From assembly GCA_963825595.1 (NCBI GenBank), contig CAWGUE010000001.1:62001-126000 (forward strand): 64,000 nt of DNA, in the 5' to 3' direction. This DNA comes from JARFQH01 sp963825595 (GTDB taxonomy: Bacteria > Desulfobacterota > Desulfobacteria > Desulfobacterales > SG8-13). The translations under genes were made by a program, and so were the position numbers. Below, in pieces: positions 53,501-63,400 of this stretch (positions within the stretch are counted from its first letter, which is position 1; each line of letters opens with the position of its first letter). The notes under the pieces were generated by a model. It was not told where the DNA came from. It saw only the letters and a program-made list of their open reading frames with translations, and did no database searches.

Positions 53501-56500
53501 AACAAATATTCCGGGATCACCCTCACCGTGCCCGCCGGCACTTACACGCTCGCGATCGCCGGGGATGATGAAGACGCCGCGGTCACGGGCGACCTCGACA
53601 TCACCGCGGGCATGACCATCAACGGCGCGGGAGCTGGCAGCACCATCATTCAGGCCGGCACAAACTCTACCAACGGCATCGACCGGGTGTTTCATGTGGA
53701 CCCAGCCAGGGCGGGTGGATTCACGGTCAGCATGTCGAATATGACGATCCGATTCGGCAGGGAAACCGGCACGGGCGGCGGCGGAATCCTGATCGACCAA
53801 AACGGAACGCTTTCCTTCACCGACGGCGCTGTTACCGGCTGTAACGGCAAGATCGGGGGGGGGATCGCGAGCCTGGATCCTTCTTCCCTGACCCTCAACC
53901 GCGTCACGGTGAACGGGAACACGTCGACCTCCGATGGAGGAGGTGTCTACACCCTGGGCGGATACCAGTACACGGACGTGGCGGTGACCGGGAACACGGC
54001 GGCGAACAACGGAGGGGGGATCTTTTCGGACAAAGGCAGCGGGATGTTTACCGCCGTCACGATCAGCGGGAACCAGGCGAACAATAGCAGGGGAGGCGGG
54101 ATCTACTCCAAGGGTTCCGGGATCATGACCCTGACCAACGTCACGGTGAGCGGGAACTCGGCGTCCTCGGAGGGCGGAGGGATCTGTGTGGACGGCAACA
54201 CGTCCAACCTGACGAACGTCACCGTCTACAATAATACCGGCCCCACCGGCAGCGGGATTCGCAGGAGAGGCGGAACCCTGGCGCTTCGAAACACGATCGT
54301 CGCCGGGAACGCGGCGGGCAACTGTTCCGGGATGTCCTCGTCCTACTCTTCCGGGTACAACCTGGATGACGGAGCGACCTGCCTGTTCACGCAGACGGGG
54401 GATATCCAGAACCAGAATCCGACCTTCGGGGCGCTGGCGAACAACGGCGGGTACACCCAAACCCATGCCCTAGTGGCGGGAAGCCCAGCCATCGACAAAG
54501 GAACAGGCACTGGGGCGCCGGCCGTCGACCAGCGCGGCGTTTCAAGGCCCATTGACGGCGACGGCAACGGTTCGGCTCTTTTCGACATCGGTGCCTACGA
54601 GGCCGGGCCGCTGGGGGCAACCATCAAGGGCACCGTCTTCGAGGACGCCAACTTCGCCGGCACGGCGGCCGATTATGACGGTGGCACAAACGACCTGGCC
54701 CTGGCCAACGTGGACGTGGAGCTCTACGATAACAGCGACACCTACATCACCTCTGTCACCACCGATGCCAGCGGCGGCTACAGCTTTACCGGGCTGGCCG
54801 ACGGCACCTACAAGGTGCGCGTGCGCTCGGCCACCATCGGCGACGCCGATACCACCCCCAAAGGCGGGTTGAACGCCACCGTGCCGGCCACGTGGCCCTA
54901 CCCCCTGGCCGAGCTGGCCTGGGCCAACGCCGCAGCCCTTTACGGCGGCCAGAACCCGACCGTGGACGACACCACCACCGCCGACAATGCCGGCCCCGGG
55001 GACACCTACGTCACGATCACAGTGAGCGGCAGCGATGTGGGTAGCGTCAACTTCGGCTTCGCCTACAACCTGATCGTCAACACCGGTGACGACACCAACG
55101 CCAACAACATCCTCAGCAAACAGGGCTCCCTGCGCCAGTTCATCAAAAATGCCAACGCCATTGGCATGGCCGCTTCTTCGACGGCCAAACTCAGCCAGTT
55201 CAGGATTCCCGTTACCGATCCGAACTACAACGGCGGCGGCAACGGGGCGTTTACTATTCGCCCGACCATAGCCATGCCGACGCTATCGGACCGAATGGCA
55301 ATCGACGCCACCACCCAGACCACCAACATTGGCGACACCAACGGCCAGGGGCCGGAGATCGAGCTCGACGGCACCGGGATCGGAGCCACCTCGCGGGGCT
55401 TCGCCGTCAATGCCCCTGGCTGCACCGTGCGCGGCCTGGTAATCAACCGCTTTTTCGACGGTATCTACCTGCTGGCGTCGTCCACCGGCTCAAAGATCGA
55501 AAGCAATTATATCGGCACCGACGTCACCGGTACGGCTGACCTGGGCAATTCGCGCCATGGCGTAATAGTGAGCGCCGGGTCCGAAAGCTCTGTTATCGGC
55601 GGTGCAACGGCCGGCGCAGGTAACCTGATCTCCGGCAACACCTCCGACGGCATCAACATACAGGGTGGTGGGGACATCCGAATCTTCGGCAACTTCATCG
55701 GCACCGACGCCGCAGGAACGGCCGACCTCGGCAACGGCTCTTTTGGTATCAGGGTCTTTACCGATTCCAAGGTCAACATCATCGGCGGCTCGGCAGCCGG
55801 TGCGGGCAATCTTATCTCGGGCAACAACGGGGGCGGCATCTATCTTGCCGGACCTCTCAACACGGTTCAGGGTAACCTTATCGGGACCGACGCCGCCGGC
55901 ACCGGCAGCATCGGCGGTTCCTACGGACTCTATGTCACAGCCGACGGCAACATCATCGGCGGCACCGCTGCCGGTGAGGCAAATACGGTTGCGTATCATT
56001 CGAATCAAGGGGTGTATATTACATCCGGTGTCAATAATCTGATCACAGGCAATTCGATTTTCAGCAACGGCAGCCTGGGGATCGATCTGACCAGCGGTGG
56101 CAACAACGACAAGGCTGTGCCCGTCATCTCCTCCATTACACCCGCCGGGGTCGATTTCACCATCATCACCACTGCCGGCAGTGGCGACACCATCGAGTTT
56201 TTCCGGGCCAATAACGCGGCCGCACCGGCCGTGACTCCTGACCCCACCGCCGGTGAAGGGTATCTCTACCTCGGAAGCTGCGTGGACAACGGCGCCTGTA
56301 GCGGGCCCCACATCAGCCCAGTGGTCGATGCCGACGCGGCCGCCGGCTCCGTTCAGGCCGTCCTGCTCTCAAGCGGCTTGAGCAGCATTGATGTGGTTAC
56401 GGCCACAGCCACCGATGCGAGCAACAACACATCCGAATTTGCAGCTAACGCTTATACGTCCACCTGCCCCGGAGGCGTGGTCACCACAACGGCCGATGCG

Positions 56501-57682
56501 GGTTTTGCCTCCCTGCGCGAGTGTATCAATTTAGCCAACAGCAATCCCGGGACAACCATCAGCTTCAACATCCCCGGCCCTGGGAATCAAAGCGCCGGTG
56601 CGGATTCCTGGTGGCGCATCTCTCCGACCAGTGCGTTGCCGACGGTGACGGCCGCCGGAACCATCATCGACGGTTCCACCCAAACCACCAACCAGGGCGA
56701 CACCAACAGCCTGGGGCCGGAGGTAGAGATCCGCGGTTTTACCACCTCCTTTACCTATGGTCTGGAACTAAACAGTGCCAACAATACTGTCAAGGGACTG
56801 ATCATCAACGGCTTCAGCGGTACGCTATCGGCGGGCATCATGATTACCGGCGCCTCGGCGACCGGAAACACGGTAACCGGCAACTACCTGGGCACCGACT
56901 ATTCGAGCACCGCCGCGGTCACCAACTACATCGGCGTAGCCATCGGGTCTGGAGCTCAATCGAACACCGTCGGCGGGACCTCCGCCGCCGAACGCAACGT
57001 CATCTCCGGCAACTCAACCTACGGCGCCGAGATAAAGGACAGCGGCACCGACCTGAACGTTGTTAAGGGCAACTACATCGGCACCGATCGCCTGGGCACT
57101 AATGCCGTCGCCAACGGAACGGGGGTTATCATCTGGGCCGGCGCCGCCAACAATACGATCGGCGGCACCGCGGTCGGCGAAGGCAACGTCATCTCCGGCA
57201 GCACCTGGAATGGCCTGATCATTGCCAACAGCGGCTCCGACAGCAACGTCGTCCAGGGCAACTTAATCGGCACGGACGCGGCGGGTACCGACGATCTCGG
57301 CAATGGCGCCTCAGGCATCAACATCAACCAAGGCGCCCTTAACAATACGATCGGCGGCACCGCGACAAGAGAAGCGAATACCATCGCCTTCAACAGCGGC
57401 GACGGAATCAGCATGAACAGTTCCGGAACTGATGGCAACCAAGTCTCCGGTAACGCCATCTTCGAAAACGGCGGCCTCGGCATCGACCTCGATCCCGACG
57501 GCGTGGGCACCGGCAGCGGCGCCAACAATGACAAAGCAGCCCCCAGCATCACCTCCATCACCCCCAGCGGATCCGATTTCACAATCATCGCCACTGCCGG
57601 AAACAGCGACACCGTCGAGTTCTTCCGGGTCAACAACGCCGGCCGCACCGGCCGTGACGGCCGACCCCAGCGGTTCGGGTGA
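50579..57682 (+). CDS. giant secreted beta-helix protein, first part (reads to a frameshift near 57,650)
   Basis: A GTG start opens a 2367-codon frame; the ribosome binding site is weak (AAAGAAAAG). A long-leader signal peptide (~1-55) ends AQA before WYDASW. A DUF2341 domain (~56-165) and a LamG-like lectin fold (~170-390) follow. Then come SdrD/B-type modules (from about 51,760 and 54,620) and long parallel beta-helix blocks with the motif NYIGTD..GT, IGGT...NVISGN. A Chlamydia Pmp-like GGGI segment appears near 53,750-54,200. The frame is lost near 57,650 by one extra base, and the same protein continues in the next fragment. It is probably a surface adhesin or matrix protein. No anchor or secretion partner is in the window. 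Confidence 0.8.
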   Translation: MEVNKHKNFTLNRSNDKRRGKAISAYSSSRSLFVFVRLLLLITVALLIIPLQAQAAWYDASWSNRQKITILPTLADTDLTNFPYLVKITDPANPIFSIPQTDGDDILFTAADETTKLNHEIELYNPATNELYIWVQVPAISGAVNTDIYMYYGNGSTTNQQSVAATWDNDFVMVQHLQETSGTHFDSTSQNNDGTPQNGVVQTATGKIDGADAFDMVDDYVAVPDSTNLRVVAMTLEAWVKIPAPLPSSGFHGIINHGDSANANWYQLSYDGANNQFHYRWSIGSVRRTNFAATVSADTWYYVVGVLDAGTTTAYTYLNGGLDTTVPGASLPTATASPLDIGRSLSTELFKGTIDEVRISKVARTPEWIAASFRNQNTPDTYQNLEPQQDPPSLWIGGRVFEDKNYGGGAGRSLAASSGVGRPGARVELYDASGAFVDSSTTNAQGDYTLGISSSGNYTVRVVNATVRSSRTGSDGTELSVQTFRTDASSGAAAPVTDKVGGEQPQQVDAPTNSGSQTLAALQALTGQYTQSIAPVSIAAANITGVDFGFNFDTIVNTNNAGQGSLRQFIRNANLLTDDATLSQAGRTPGRETSIFMIPTTDSGYSAAPLAYTIRPTAVLDDVTDPVILDGTTQPGFAGSPIIEIDGASVAAGDQNGLTLQAGGSVVRGFVINRFLSDGIEIEIGGTNVVEGNYFGTDVAGTAARPNGYGISVKSNNNVIGGTTASQRNVISGNTGWGVSLYTTAANNAVRGNYIGLRATGATGLGNSGNGIEIYGTASSNNTIENNVIAGNAQDGVAILDGANIRNAILGNAIYGNGQLGIDLRNDGVTNNNGSINTGRPNYEMDFPVFTNVILDGLNLSVSGYIGSTPNDADFANARVEIFLSDNDPSGNGEGQAYLGYLTADASGNFSGSLTVSGLAVGNSITGTATDEIGNTSEFGANVVVQAHPCPGWTVSTTADTGVPGTLRECVKEANKYSGITLTVPAGTYTLAIAGDDEDAAVTGDLDITAGMTINGAGAGSTIIQAGTNSTNGIDRVFHVDPARAGGFTVSMSNMTIRFGRETGTGGGGILIDQNGTLSFTDGAVTGCNGKIGGGIASLDPSSLTLNRVTVNGNTSTSDGGGVYTLGGYQYTDVAVTGNTAANNGGGIFSDKGSGMFTAVTISGNQANNSRGGGIYSKGSGIMTLTNVTVSGNSASSEGGGICVDGNTSNLTNVTVYNNTGPTGSGIRRRGGTLALRNTIVAGNAAGNCSGMSSSYSSGYNLDDGATCLFTQTGDIQNQNPTFGALANNGGYTQTHALVAGSPAIDKGTGTGAPAVDQRGVSRPIDGDGNGSALFDIGAYEAGPLGATIKGTVFEDANFAGTAADYDGGTNDLALANVDVELYDNSDTYITSVTTDASGGYSFTGLADGTYKVRVRSATIGDADTTPKGGLNATVPATWPYPLAELAWANAAALYGGQNPTVDDTTTADNAGPGDTYVTITVSGSDVGSVNFGFAYNLIVNTGDDTNANNILSKQGSLRQFIKNANAIGMAASSTAKLSQFRIPVTDPNYNGGGNGAFTIRPTIAMPTLSDRMAIDATTQTTNIGDTNGQGPEIELDGTGIGATSRGFAVNAPGCTVRGLVINRFFDGIYLLASSTGSKIESNYIGTDVTGTADLGNSRHGVIVSAGSESSVIGGATAGAGNLISGNTSDGINIQGGGDIRIFGNFIGTDAAGTADLGNGSFGIRVFTDSKVNIIGGSAAGAGNLISGNNGGGIYLAGPLNTVQGNLIGTDAAGTGSIGGSYGLYVTADGNIIGGTAAGEANTVAYHSNQGVYITSGVNNLITGNSIFSNGSLGIDLTSGGNNDKAVPVISSITPAGVDFTIITTAGSGDTIEFFRANNAAAPAVTPDPTAGEGYLYLGSCVDNGACSGPHISPVVDADAAAGSVQAVLLSSGLSSIDVVTATATDASNNTSEFAANAYTSTCPGGVVTTTADAGFASLRECINLANSNPGTTISFNIPGPGNQSAGADSWWRISPTSALPTVTAAGTIIDGSTQTTNQGDTNSLGPEVEIRGFTTSFTYGLELNSANNTVKGLIINGFSGTLSAGIMITGASATGNTVTGNYLGTDYSSTAAVTNYIGVAIGSGAQSNTVGGTSAAERNVISGNSTYGAEIKDSGTDLNVVKGNYIGTDRLGTNAVANGTGVIIWAGAANNTIGGTAVGEGNVISGSTWNGLIIANSGSDSNVVQGNLIGTDAAGTDDLGNGASGININQGALNNTIGGTATREANTIAFNSGDGISMNSSGTDGNQVSGNAIFENGGLGIDLDPDGVGTGSGANNDKAAPSITSITPSGSDFTIIATAGNSDTVEFFRVNNAGRTGRDGRPQRFG

Positions 57683-57883
57683 AGGGTATCTCTATCTGGG
57701 AAGCTGCGTCGACAACGGGGCCTGCATCGGCCCCCACATCAGCGCCGTGGCCGACGCCGACGCGGCCGCTGGCTCCGTTCAGGCTGTCCTGCTTTCAGGC
57801 GGTTTGAGCATTGGTGATGTGGTTACGGCTACGGCCACCGATACGAGCAATAACACCTCCGAGTTCGGGCCAGAATGTGACCG

Positions 57884-58393
57884 TTGTCCGCCACATACAA
57901 CCTTGAGGGCTTCGTTTACGAGGACGTCGACGGCGACGGGGACATTCTCGATGACGGAGTCGCCACCGGATCCGTCGTCGTGCATCTGTATCGGGACGGC
58001 GGCGATGGAGTGCCGGACGGGGCAGACGATATTTTCGTGACGACGGAAGGTACGGATGCTGGTGGACAGTTTCAGTTCGGTGACCGTTTGAACGGTACCT
58101 ACTGGATCGTCGTCGATTCGAAAACCTTCAGACCCGGCGGAGCAACTACTAACACGTGGGCCGAACAAACGTACGGCTCGGTCGGCAGTGTCACCCAGAT
58201 CGGCGCGCTGTATAGTTTCAGTCCCGCCGCCGGAGCCGCTCTACGGCGGCAAACGCAGCGAGGTTTCCGACGACACGTCGACGCTCGTAAGCGCAGAGCA
58301 TGTCATCCGAGTGATCGTCTCCGGTGCCGACGTCACCGGCCTCGACTTCGGCTTCAGCTTCGACGTGGTTGCCAACACCCGGGACGGGGATGA
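57884..58393 (+). CDS. giant beta-helix protein, second part (frameshifted fragment)
   Basis: This is the continuation of the same protein after two frame changes (near 57,650 and 57,870). The bridge at ~57,660-57,868 reads GEGYLYLGSCVDNGAC and TATDTSNNTSEFGP in a third frame. This fragment encodes an SdrD/B-type module (LEGFVYEDVDGDGDILDDG, TYWIVVDSKTF). Its meaningful part ends near 58,240, where another shift moves the protein into the frame of the next fragment. It has no start signal of its own, so it is not an independent gene. Confidence 0.6.
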   Translation: MSATYNLEGFVYEDVDGDGDILDDGVATGSVVVHLYRDGGDGVPDGADDIFVTTEGTDAGGQFQFGDRLNGTYWIVVDSKTFRPGGATTNTWAEQTYGSVGSVTQIGALYSFSPAAGAALRRQTQRGFRRHVDARKRRACHPSDRLRCRRHRPRLRLQLRRGCQHPGRG

Positions 58394-60488
58394 CGATCCG
58401 TTGAACGGCCGCACGATCCAGGGCTCGCTGCGGCAATTCCTGCAGAACGCCAATGGCAATGTGGGCACGAGAACGTGCAGGTTTGCCATCGCTACTACTG
58501 ACGCGAACTACAATGCGGGGACGAACAGCTTCCTGGTCCGTCCCGCCACTCCTTTGCCCTTTATCAATGGGGGTGTGCGCCTCGACGCTGCCACACAGGC
58601 CGGCTACGACGGCACGCCGATCATTGACCTCGATGGCAGCATGGCCGGAGCGGGCGCCCACGGGTTTGAGTCCGACGGCGGTGGAAGCTACTTCCGCGGC
58701 TTCACCATCCGCAACTTCGACGGCGCCGGGATCTCTCTTTCCGGTTCGGGCCCCGACACGATCGTCGGCAACTACATCGGAACCGACGTCAACGGTACGG
58801 TTGCCCAGGGCAACCGGATCGGCATCGATCTCGGCAGCGGTGCCGATGATACTCGAGTGGGCGGAACAGCGGCCGGAGAGGGGAACATCATCGCCTTTAA
58901 CACCGAAGTGGGTGTCCGGGTTACAGGCTCGGCATCCAGGCCCATCCTCGGGAACTCCATTTACGGCAACACGGGGCTCGGGATCGACCTGGGAAACAAC
59001 GGCGTGACCCCAAACAATGGCACGAAGAACGGCGGCCTGCCAAATTACGAGATGGATTACCCCGTCTTCGACAATGCCGCCCTCACCGGCACGACGCTGA
59101 CCGTGTCGGGATACGTGGGAAGCGCGCTCGGCCAGAGCACCTTCGCCAACGCCCGGGTCGAGATCTTCAAGGCGGATAATTCCCCCGCTGACCAGAATGG
59201 GGAGATCGTCGCCGGTGACAGCCTGAGTGTGCCCCACGGCGAAGGGAGAACTTACCTCGGCTTCGTAACCACCGATGCCAACGGCAATTTCAGCGACAAT
59301 GTCACGGTGAGCGGACTGGTGGCAGGCGACCTAATCACCGGAACCGCGACCGACGGAAGCGGCAACACCTCCGAATTCGGGCCCAATGCCCTCGTTGTCG
59401 TGACTGCCGATCTGGCCTTGACCAAGATGGACAATCCGGACCCAGCACCGGCCGGGGGCCCGCTGGTCTATACCCTAGTCGTCAGCAATAACGGGCCGAA
59501 TACGGCCAACAACGTCACCCTGGTCGACACATTGCCGGCCGGCGTCACCTTTCAGTCAGCCACTCCCAGTCAGGGAAGCTGTTCCGGCACTACCACCATT
59601 ACCTGCGATCTCGGCGCTACCTTCAACGGCGGCACCGCCAGTGTTGAAATTCTGGTGGTCACTTCCGGGGCCGGTACGATCACCAACACGGCCAGCGTAT
59701 CCGCCGACGAAACCGATCCTTTTCCCGGCAACAACGGTGTCAGCGTCGACACGGATATTGTCGTTTCATCGATGTTCGACGTACCGCTGACCCAGTATAC
59801 GCGGCTGCACGGCTTCATCGATTATACCACCACCGGTGGTTCGCTGCGTAACCGGCCCAATAACCAAAACGCCTGTTCGGTAGTCGGCAGTTCGACTGCC
59901 ACCTTATCCGGAATCCCGGTCGGGGGCACCGTGCTGGCAGCCTATCTCTACTGGGCCGGCTCCGGCTCGACGGTCGACGATCAAGTCTATCTCGACGCCT
60001 CATCTCTGACGGCCGACCGCACTTTCACGAGCCGTTTCGTTCTGGGTTCCACCGATTACGACTTCTTCGGCGGCTTCAAGGATGTTACCACCCAAGTGCA
60101 GTCCAAACGCAACGGAGATTACACCTTCAGCGACCTGACCGTCACCACCTCCGGCCAATACTGCTCTTCCCAGGCAGTCATCGCCGGCTGGTCGCTGATC
60201 GTGATCTACGAAGATTCGAGCGTATCGGGCAAGACTCTCGTCGTCTACGACGGGTTTGACCTCGAGCGCAACAATGCCACCAATTATTTGCTCACCGGTA
60301 TATACGCTGTCGATCCCCCGGAGGCCAAAAGCTCTTTCCTCCTGTGGGAAGGCGATTCAAATTTAGGTGGATCAGCGGAGGAACTCGAGTTCAACGGCAC
60401 CAACCTGTCGGATGCACTGAACCCCGTCAACAATGTCTATAACAGTACAATCAATTCTCTCGGCGTCGACCACCACATATGGGCTTGA
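58188..60488 (+). CDS. giant beta-helix protein, third part (frameshifted fragment)
   Basis: The meaningful reading begins near 58,240 with LYGGKRSEVSDDTSTL. It continues through VSGADVTGLDFGFSFDVVAN, the QGSLRQFLQNANG start of a beta-helix block, and the YVGS...FANARVEIF / GNTSEFGPN module. A DUF11 repeat (DLALTKMDNPDPAPAGGP, ~59,410-59,770) and a beta-rich domain related to other secreted repeat proteins follow. Near 60,470 one base is missing and the frame changes again. There is no start signal, so it is part of the same gene. Confidence 0.65.
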   Translation: MSPRSARCIVSVPPPEPLYGGKRSEVSDDTSTLVSAEHVIRVIVSGADVTGLDFGFSFDVVANTRDGDDDPLNGRTIQGSLRQFLQNANGNVGTRTCRFAIATTDANYNAGTNSFLVRPATPLPFINGGVRLDAATQAGYDGTPIIDLDGSMAGAGAHGFESDGGGSYFRGFTIRNFDGAGISLSGSGPDTIVGNYIGTDVNGTVAQGNRIGIDLGSGADDTRVGGTAAGEGNIIAFNTEVGVRVTGSASRPILGNSIYGNTGLGIDLGNNGVTPNNGTKNGGLPNYEMDYPVFDNAALTGTTLTVSGYVGSALGQSTFANARVEIFKADNSPADQNGEIVAGDSLSVPHGEGRTYLGFVTTDANGNFSDNVTVSGLVAGDLITGTATDGSGNTSEFGPNALVVVTADLALTKMDNPDPAPAGGPLVYTLVVSNNGPNTANNVTLVDTLPAGVTFQSATPSQGSCSGTTTITCDLGATFNGGTASVEILVVTSGAGTITNTASVSADETDPFPGNNGVSVDTDIVVSSMFDVPLTQYTRLHGFIDYTTTGGSLRNRPNNQNACSVVGSSTATLSGIPVGGTVLAAYLYWAGSGSTVDDQVYLDASSLTADRTFTSRFVLGSTDYDFFGGFKDVTTQVQSKRNGDYTFSDLTVTTSGQYCSSQAVIAGWSLIVIYEDSSVSGKTLVVYDGFDLERNNATNYLLTGIYAVDPPEAKSSFLLWEGDSNLGGSAEELEFNGTNLSDALNPVNNVYNSTINSLGVDHHIWA

Positions 60489-63400
60489 CCTCGACACCTT
60501 CGACGTGTCGGCCCTGGTCAGCGACGGTGACACCTCGGCCAGCAACAGGGTGTCGGTGGGGCCGGACCTGGTCATCCTCAATGCGGTTGTGCTGGAGGCC
60601 AAGACCGACATCATCGTCGGCCATGTATTCGACGATGTCAACTTCGGCGGCGGGGCCGGACGGGATCTTGCCACCGCCGCCGCGGCGGCCCCCGGTTTTT
60701 CCGTGGGGCGGCCCAATGCGCGGGCCGAACTCTACGATGCCGCAGGCAACTTTCTGCGCGCGACCACCACCGATTCAGATGGCCGCTACGGTTTTGCCGG
60801 TATCCCCAACGGCAATTATTTCGTGCGTGTGGTCAACAATACGGTCACCCCGGCCAGAAGCGGTGCCACCGGCAACGAATGGCCGGTGCAGACCTTCCGC
60901 ACCAATGCCACCACCGGCACACCCGTGGCCGTGACGAACGAGGTGGGCGGAGCCGACCCCACGGTTCAGGACGACCCGGCCAACACCACCAGCGCCAACC
61001 TGTTTTCAATCACGGCCCAATCGGTGGCACCGGTGGCCATCGGCGGCTACTTAAGCGTTATCGACGTTAATTTCGGGTTCAATTTCGATACCATCGTCAA
61101 CACCAATGATTCGGGCCAGGGCAGTTTGCGCGAATTCATCGAAAACGCCAATGCCCTGTCTAACACCAATTTGGCCCAAGCCGGGATGACCGCCGGGATC
61201 GAAACCAGCATTTTCCAAATCCCCGGCGCCGGACCTTTTAGCATTCAACCGGCGACAGCACTTCCCACCGTGACCGACCCCGTCGTCCTGGACGGTACCA
61301 CCCAACCGGGCTGGACCAGTGCCCCCATCATCGAGCTGGATGGATCTCTGATCGCCACCGACAATACCCACGGCCTCCACCTCACGGCCGGGGGCAGCAC
61401 GGTGCGGGGATTCGTCATCAACCGTTTTGCTACCGCAGGCAGCAGCGGAATTTACCTGGCCACCGGCGGCAACAATACCGTTGAAGGCAACTATGTCGGC
61501 ATTGACAGCACGGGCACTCTGGCTCGTGCCAACGGCCGGGGTGGAATCTATGTGTTGAACTCGGGTGGTAACACCATTGGCGGCACCACGGATGCGGCCA
61601 GAAATGTGGTGTCGAGTAGCACATGGGATATCACTCTGGAGGGTGCGAGTTCCACAAACAATGTCATTGTAGGCAACTATGTGGGCACAGATAAGAATGG
61701 CACGGCTGCCATCGGTGCAATCCACGGCATCGTCATCTGGAATGCCCCCAATAACAGGGTCGGCGGCACAAGTATAGCGGAACGCAATGTCATTTCCGGT
61801 AATCCCAACTGCGGTATCCTGCTTACAAGTGCAGGCTCTACTGGAAATGAACTGCAGGGGAATTATATCGGCACGGATGCTACAGGTGGCGTAGCTCTGG
61901 GCAACCGCTTAGGGGTCTGCCTCAGTAATGCCCACAACACGATCGTCGGCGGGACCGCTTCCGGGGCCGCCAATGTGATCAGCGGCAACACTTCCAACGG
62001 CTTTATTCTAAGCAGTGGCGCCACGGGAAATGTCATCCAGGGCAACTTCATTGGTACGGATGCAACCAGCAGTATTGCCCTGGGCAACGGCAGCAGCGAC
62101 AGCACCCACGGCATATGGATCAGTGACGGTTCCAACAACACCATCGGTGGAACCGGTATCGGCGAGCCGAACATCATCGTCAACAACGCGAACGCCGGGG
62201 TGTATGTCGCTGTAGGTGCAGGCAATATCATCTCAGGCAATGCCATCTATAGCAATGGCAGCATCGGAATCGATCTCGGCCCTATTGACGGTGTGACGAC
62301 CAACGACGACGCCAAAACGTCCGGACAGCCCAACCTTCTTATGGACTTTCCGGTCTTCACCACCGCTACGCTGTTGGGCACGAACCTTTTCGTAACCGGC
62401 TATGTCGGCTCGACGGCCGGCCAGGCGACCTTTGCCAACGCCCGGGTGGAGATTTTCGAGTCCGACAACGATGCCAGCGGCCACGGTGAGGGACAGACTT
62501 TCCTCGGCGTTCTCACGGCGGACGGCAGCGGCAATTTCAGCGGCACCATCGATGTGAGCGGGAAAGGCCTCGCCGCAGGTGAAAATATCACCGGAACCGC
62601 CACCGACGGAAGCAACAATACATCCGAATTTGGAACACATCGGATTGTCGTCGCGCCGGCCGTAACGGTCGAGGATATCACCGAGATCGAAGGCACGGGT
62701 CTGCTCTTCACAGTGACCCTGGACTATGCCGTGTCGGGCGGCTTTGATGTGACGGTCGGCTTCACCGATGGAACGGCCTCCGGCGGTGCTGCGCCGCTGG
62801 CAACCCCGGAAGATTTCGCCAATGATGCCGTAACATTAAATTTTGCCGGCACGGCGGACGAAACCCAATCCTTTACCGTGGCCACGCTCGATGATGTCCT
62901 CGTAGAGGGAAATGAGACGTTTACCGTCATCCTGGCTGCCTCCAATGCCAATGTGGATGCCAGTGATACCGCTGTGGGCACGATCACCGAAAATGACACC
63001 GATTTGGTGGTCACGAAGACGGTTGACAATGGCACCCCGGATGAGGGCGACACGGTCACCTTCACCGTGACTGTAACCAACAGCGGCTCGGTTCAGGTGA
63101 CTAACGTCAGCATCGATGATGTGCTGCCCGCCGGTTTGACGGCCGGTACGATCACCCCCAGCCAGGGCAGTTTCACCGCACCCACATGGACCATCGGGAC
63201 CATCGACAGTGGCGCAAACGCTACATTAACAATTCAGGCCACCGTCGATGCCGGCACCGCCGGTTCCACCATCACCAACATGGTCACCAACGTCAGCCTG
63301 GATCAGGTGGACAGCGACACCACCGCTGATGATCTGAGTGAGTCGATCACGGTCGGCAATGCAACCGATCTTGTCATCACGAAGATTGTAGATAACGGAA

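Noticed and set aside
52556..54466. 636-codon minus-strand frame opposite the giant gene
   Set aside because: The composition (V, R, P, G rich) is that of an antisense shadow; no start signal or domain.
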